From: Elusimicrobiota bacterium
GTDB taxonomy: Bacteria > Elusimicrobiota > Elusimicrobia > FEN-1173
Assembly: GCA_016207625.1 (NCBI GenBank)
Contig: JACQPF010000232.1
Coordinates: 1 to 6,494 of the forward strand
Direction of reading: 5' to 3'
DNA: 6,494 nt
Of this stretch, positions 6,494-6,494 are shown piece by piece. The notes below the pieces were generated by a model, which saw nothing but the letters and a program-made list of their open reading frames with translations, made no database searches and had not been told where the DNA came from. Positions within the stretch are counted from its first letter, which is position 1, and each line of letters opens with the position of its first letter. The position numbers and the translations under genes were made by a program.

Positions 6494-6494
6494 A

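Noticed and set aside
6351..6494. Replication origin (oriC)
   Set aside because: Despite the AT-rich DNA and parS sites, I found no DnaA boxes; parS and mnmG/rsmG support proximity to the origin, not the origin itself.

Overview
The window looks like an origin-proximal stretch of a bacterial chromosome. It holds five tightly packed plus-strand genes, one small minus-strand gene, and an AT-rich intergenic segment ending in two parS-type centromere sites. The layout is mnmG (gidA, 5' end cut by the window edge) - mgtE-type Mg2+ transporter - rsmG (gidB) - TPR-repeat protein - rhomboid-family intramembrane protease - (small gene, minus strand) - parS - parS. The classic gidA-gidB-parA-parB order near oriC, together with the parS pair at the right edge, makes it likely that parA/parB (soj/spo0J) lie just beyond position 6494. 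They are not visible here.

Positions 1-6087 read as one probable operon. mnmG and mgtE overlap by 8 bases, mgtE and rsmG are separated by 1 base, rsmG and the TPR gene share 1 base (TGATG), and the TPR gene and the rhomboid gene are separated by 7 bases. None of the internal starts has a strong Shine-Dalgarno sequence, which fits translational coupling. Two genes act on RNA: MnmG modifies tRNA wobble uridine and RsmG methylates 16S rRNA. MgtE is an inner-membrane cation channel. The last two genes encode a membrane-anchored TPR scaffold and a rhomboid protease, a plausible envelope-associated pair whose substrates cannot be read from the sequence.

Positions 6088-6494 change character. A 67-codon lysine/glutamate-rich gene runs on the minus strand, convergent with the operon, and has the only perfect AAGGAGG ribosome binding site in the window. 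Beyond it is about 90 bases of AT-rich DNA (26% GC by hand count, against 72% in the first 60 bases), then the parS pair.

The host is a bacterium with a fairly GC-rich genome. The mixed signals (rhomboid with an MIPLxDN start, TPR protein, mgtE inserted between mnmG and rsmG) suggest an uncultivated or under-sampled Gram-negative-type lineage, but I cannot assign a phylum from the sequence alone. I see no mobile element, CRISPR array, tRNA or rRNA gene. Most of the window is housekeeping; the items most worth a second look are the tandem parS sites, the unrecognised small gene beside them, and the non-standard gene content between mnmG and the presumed parAB genes.
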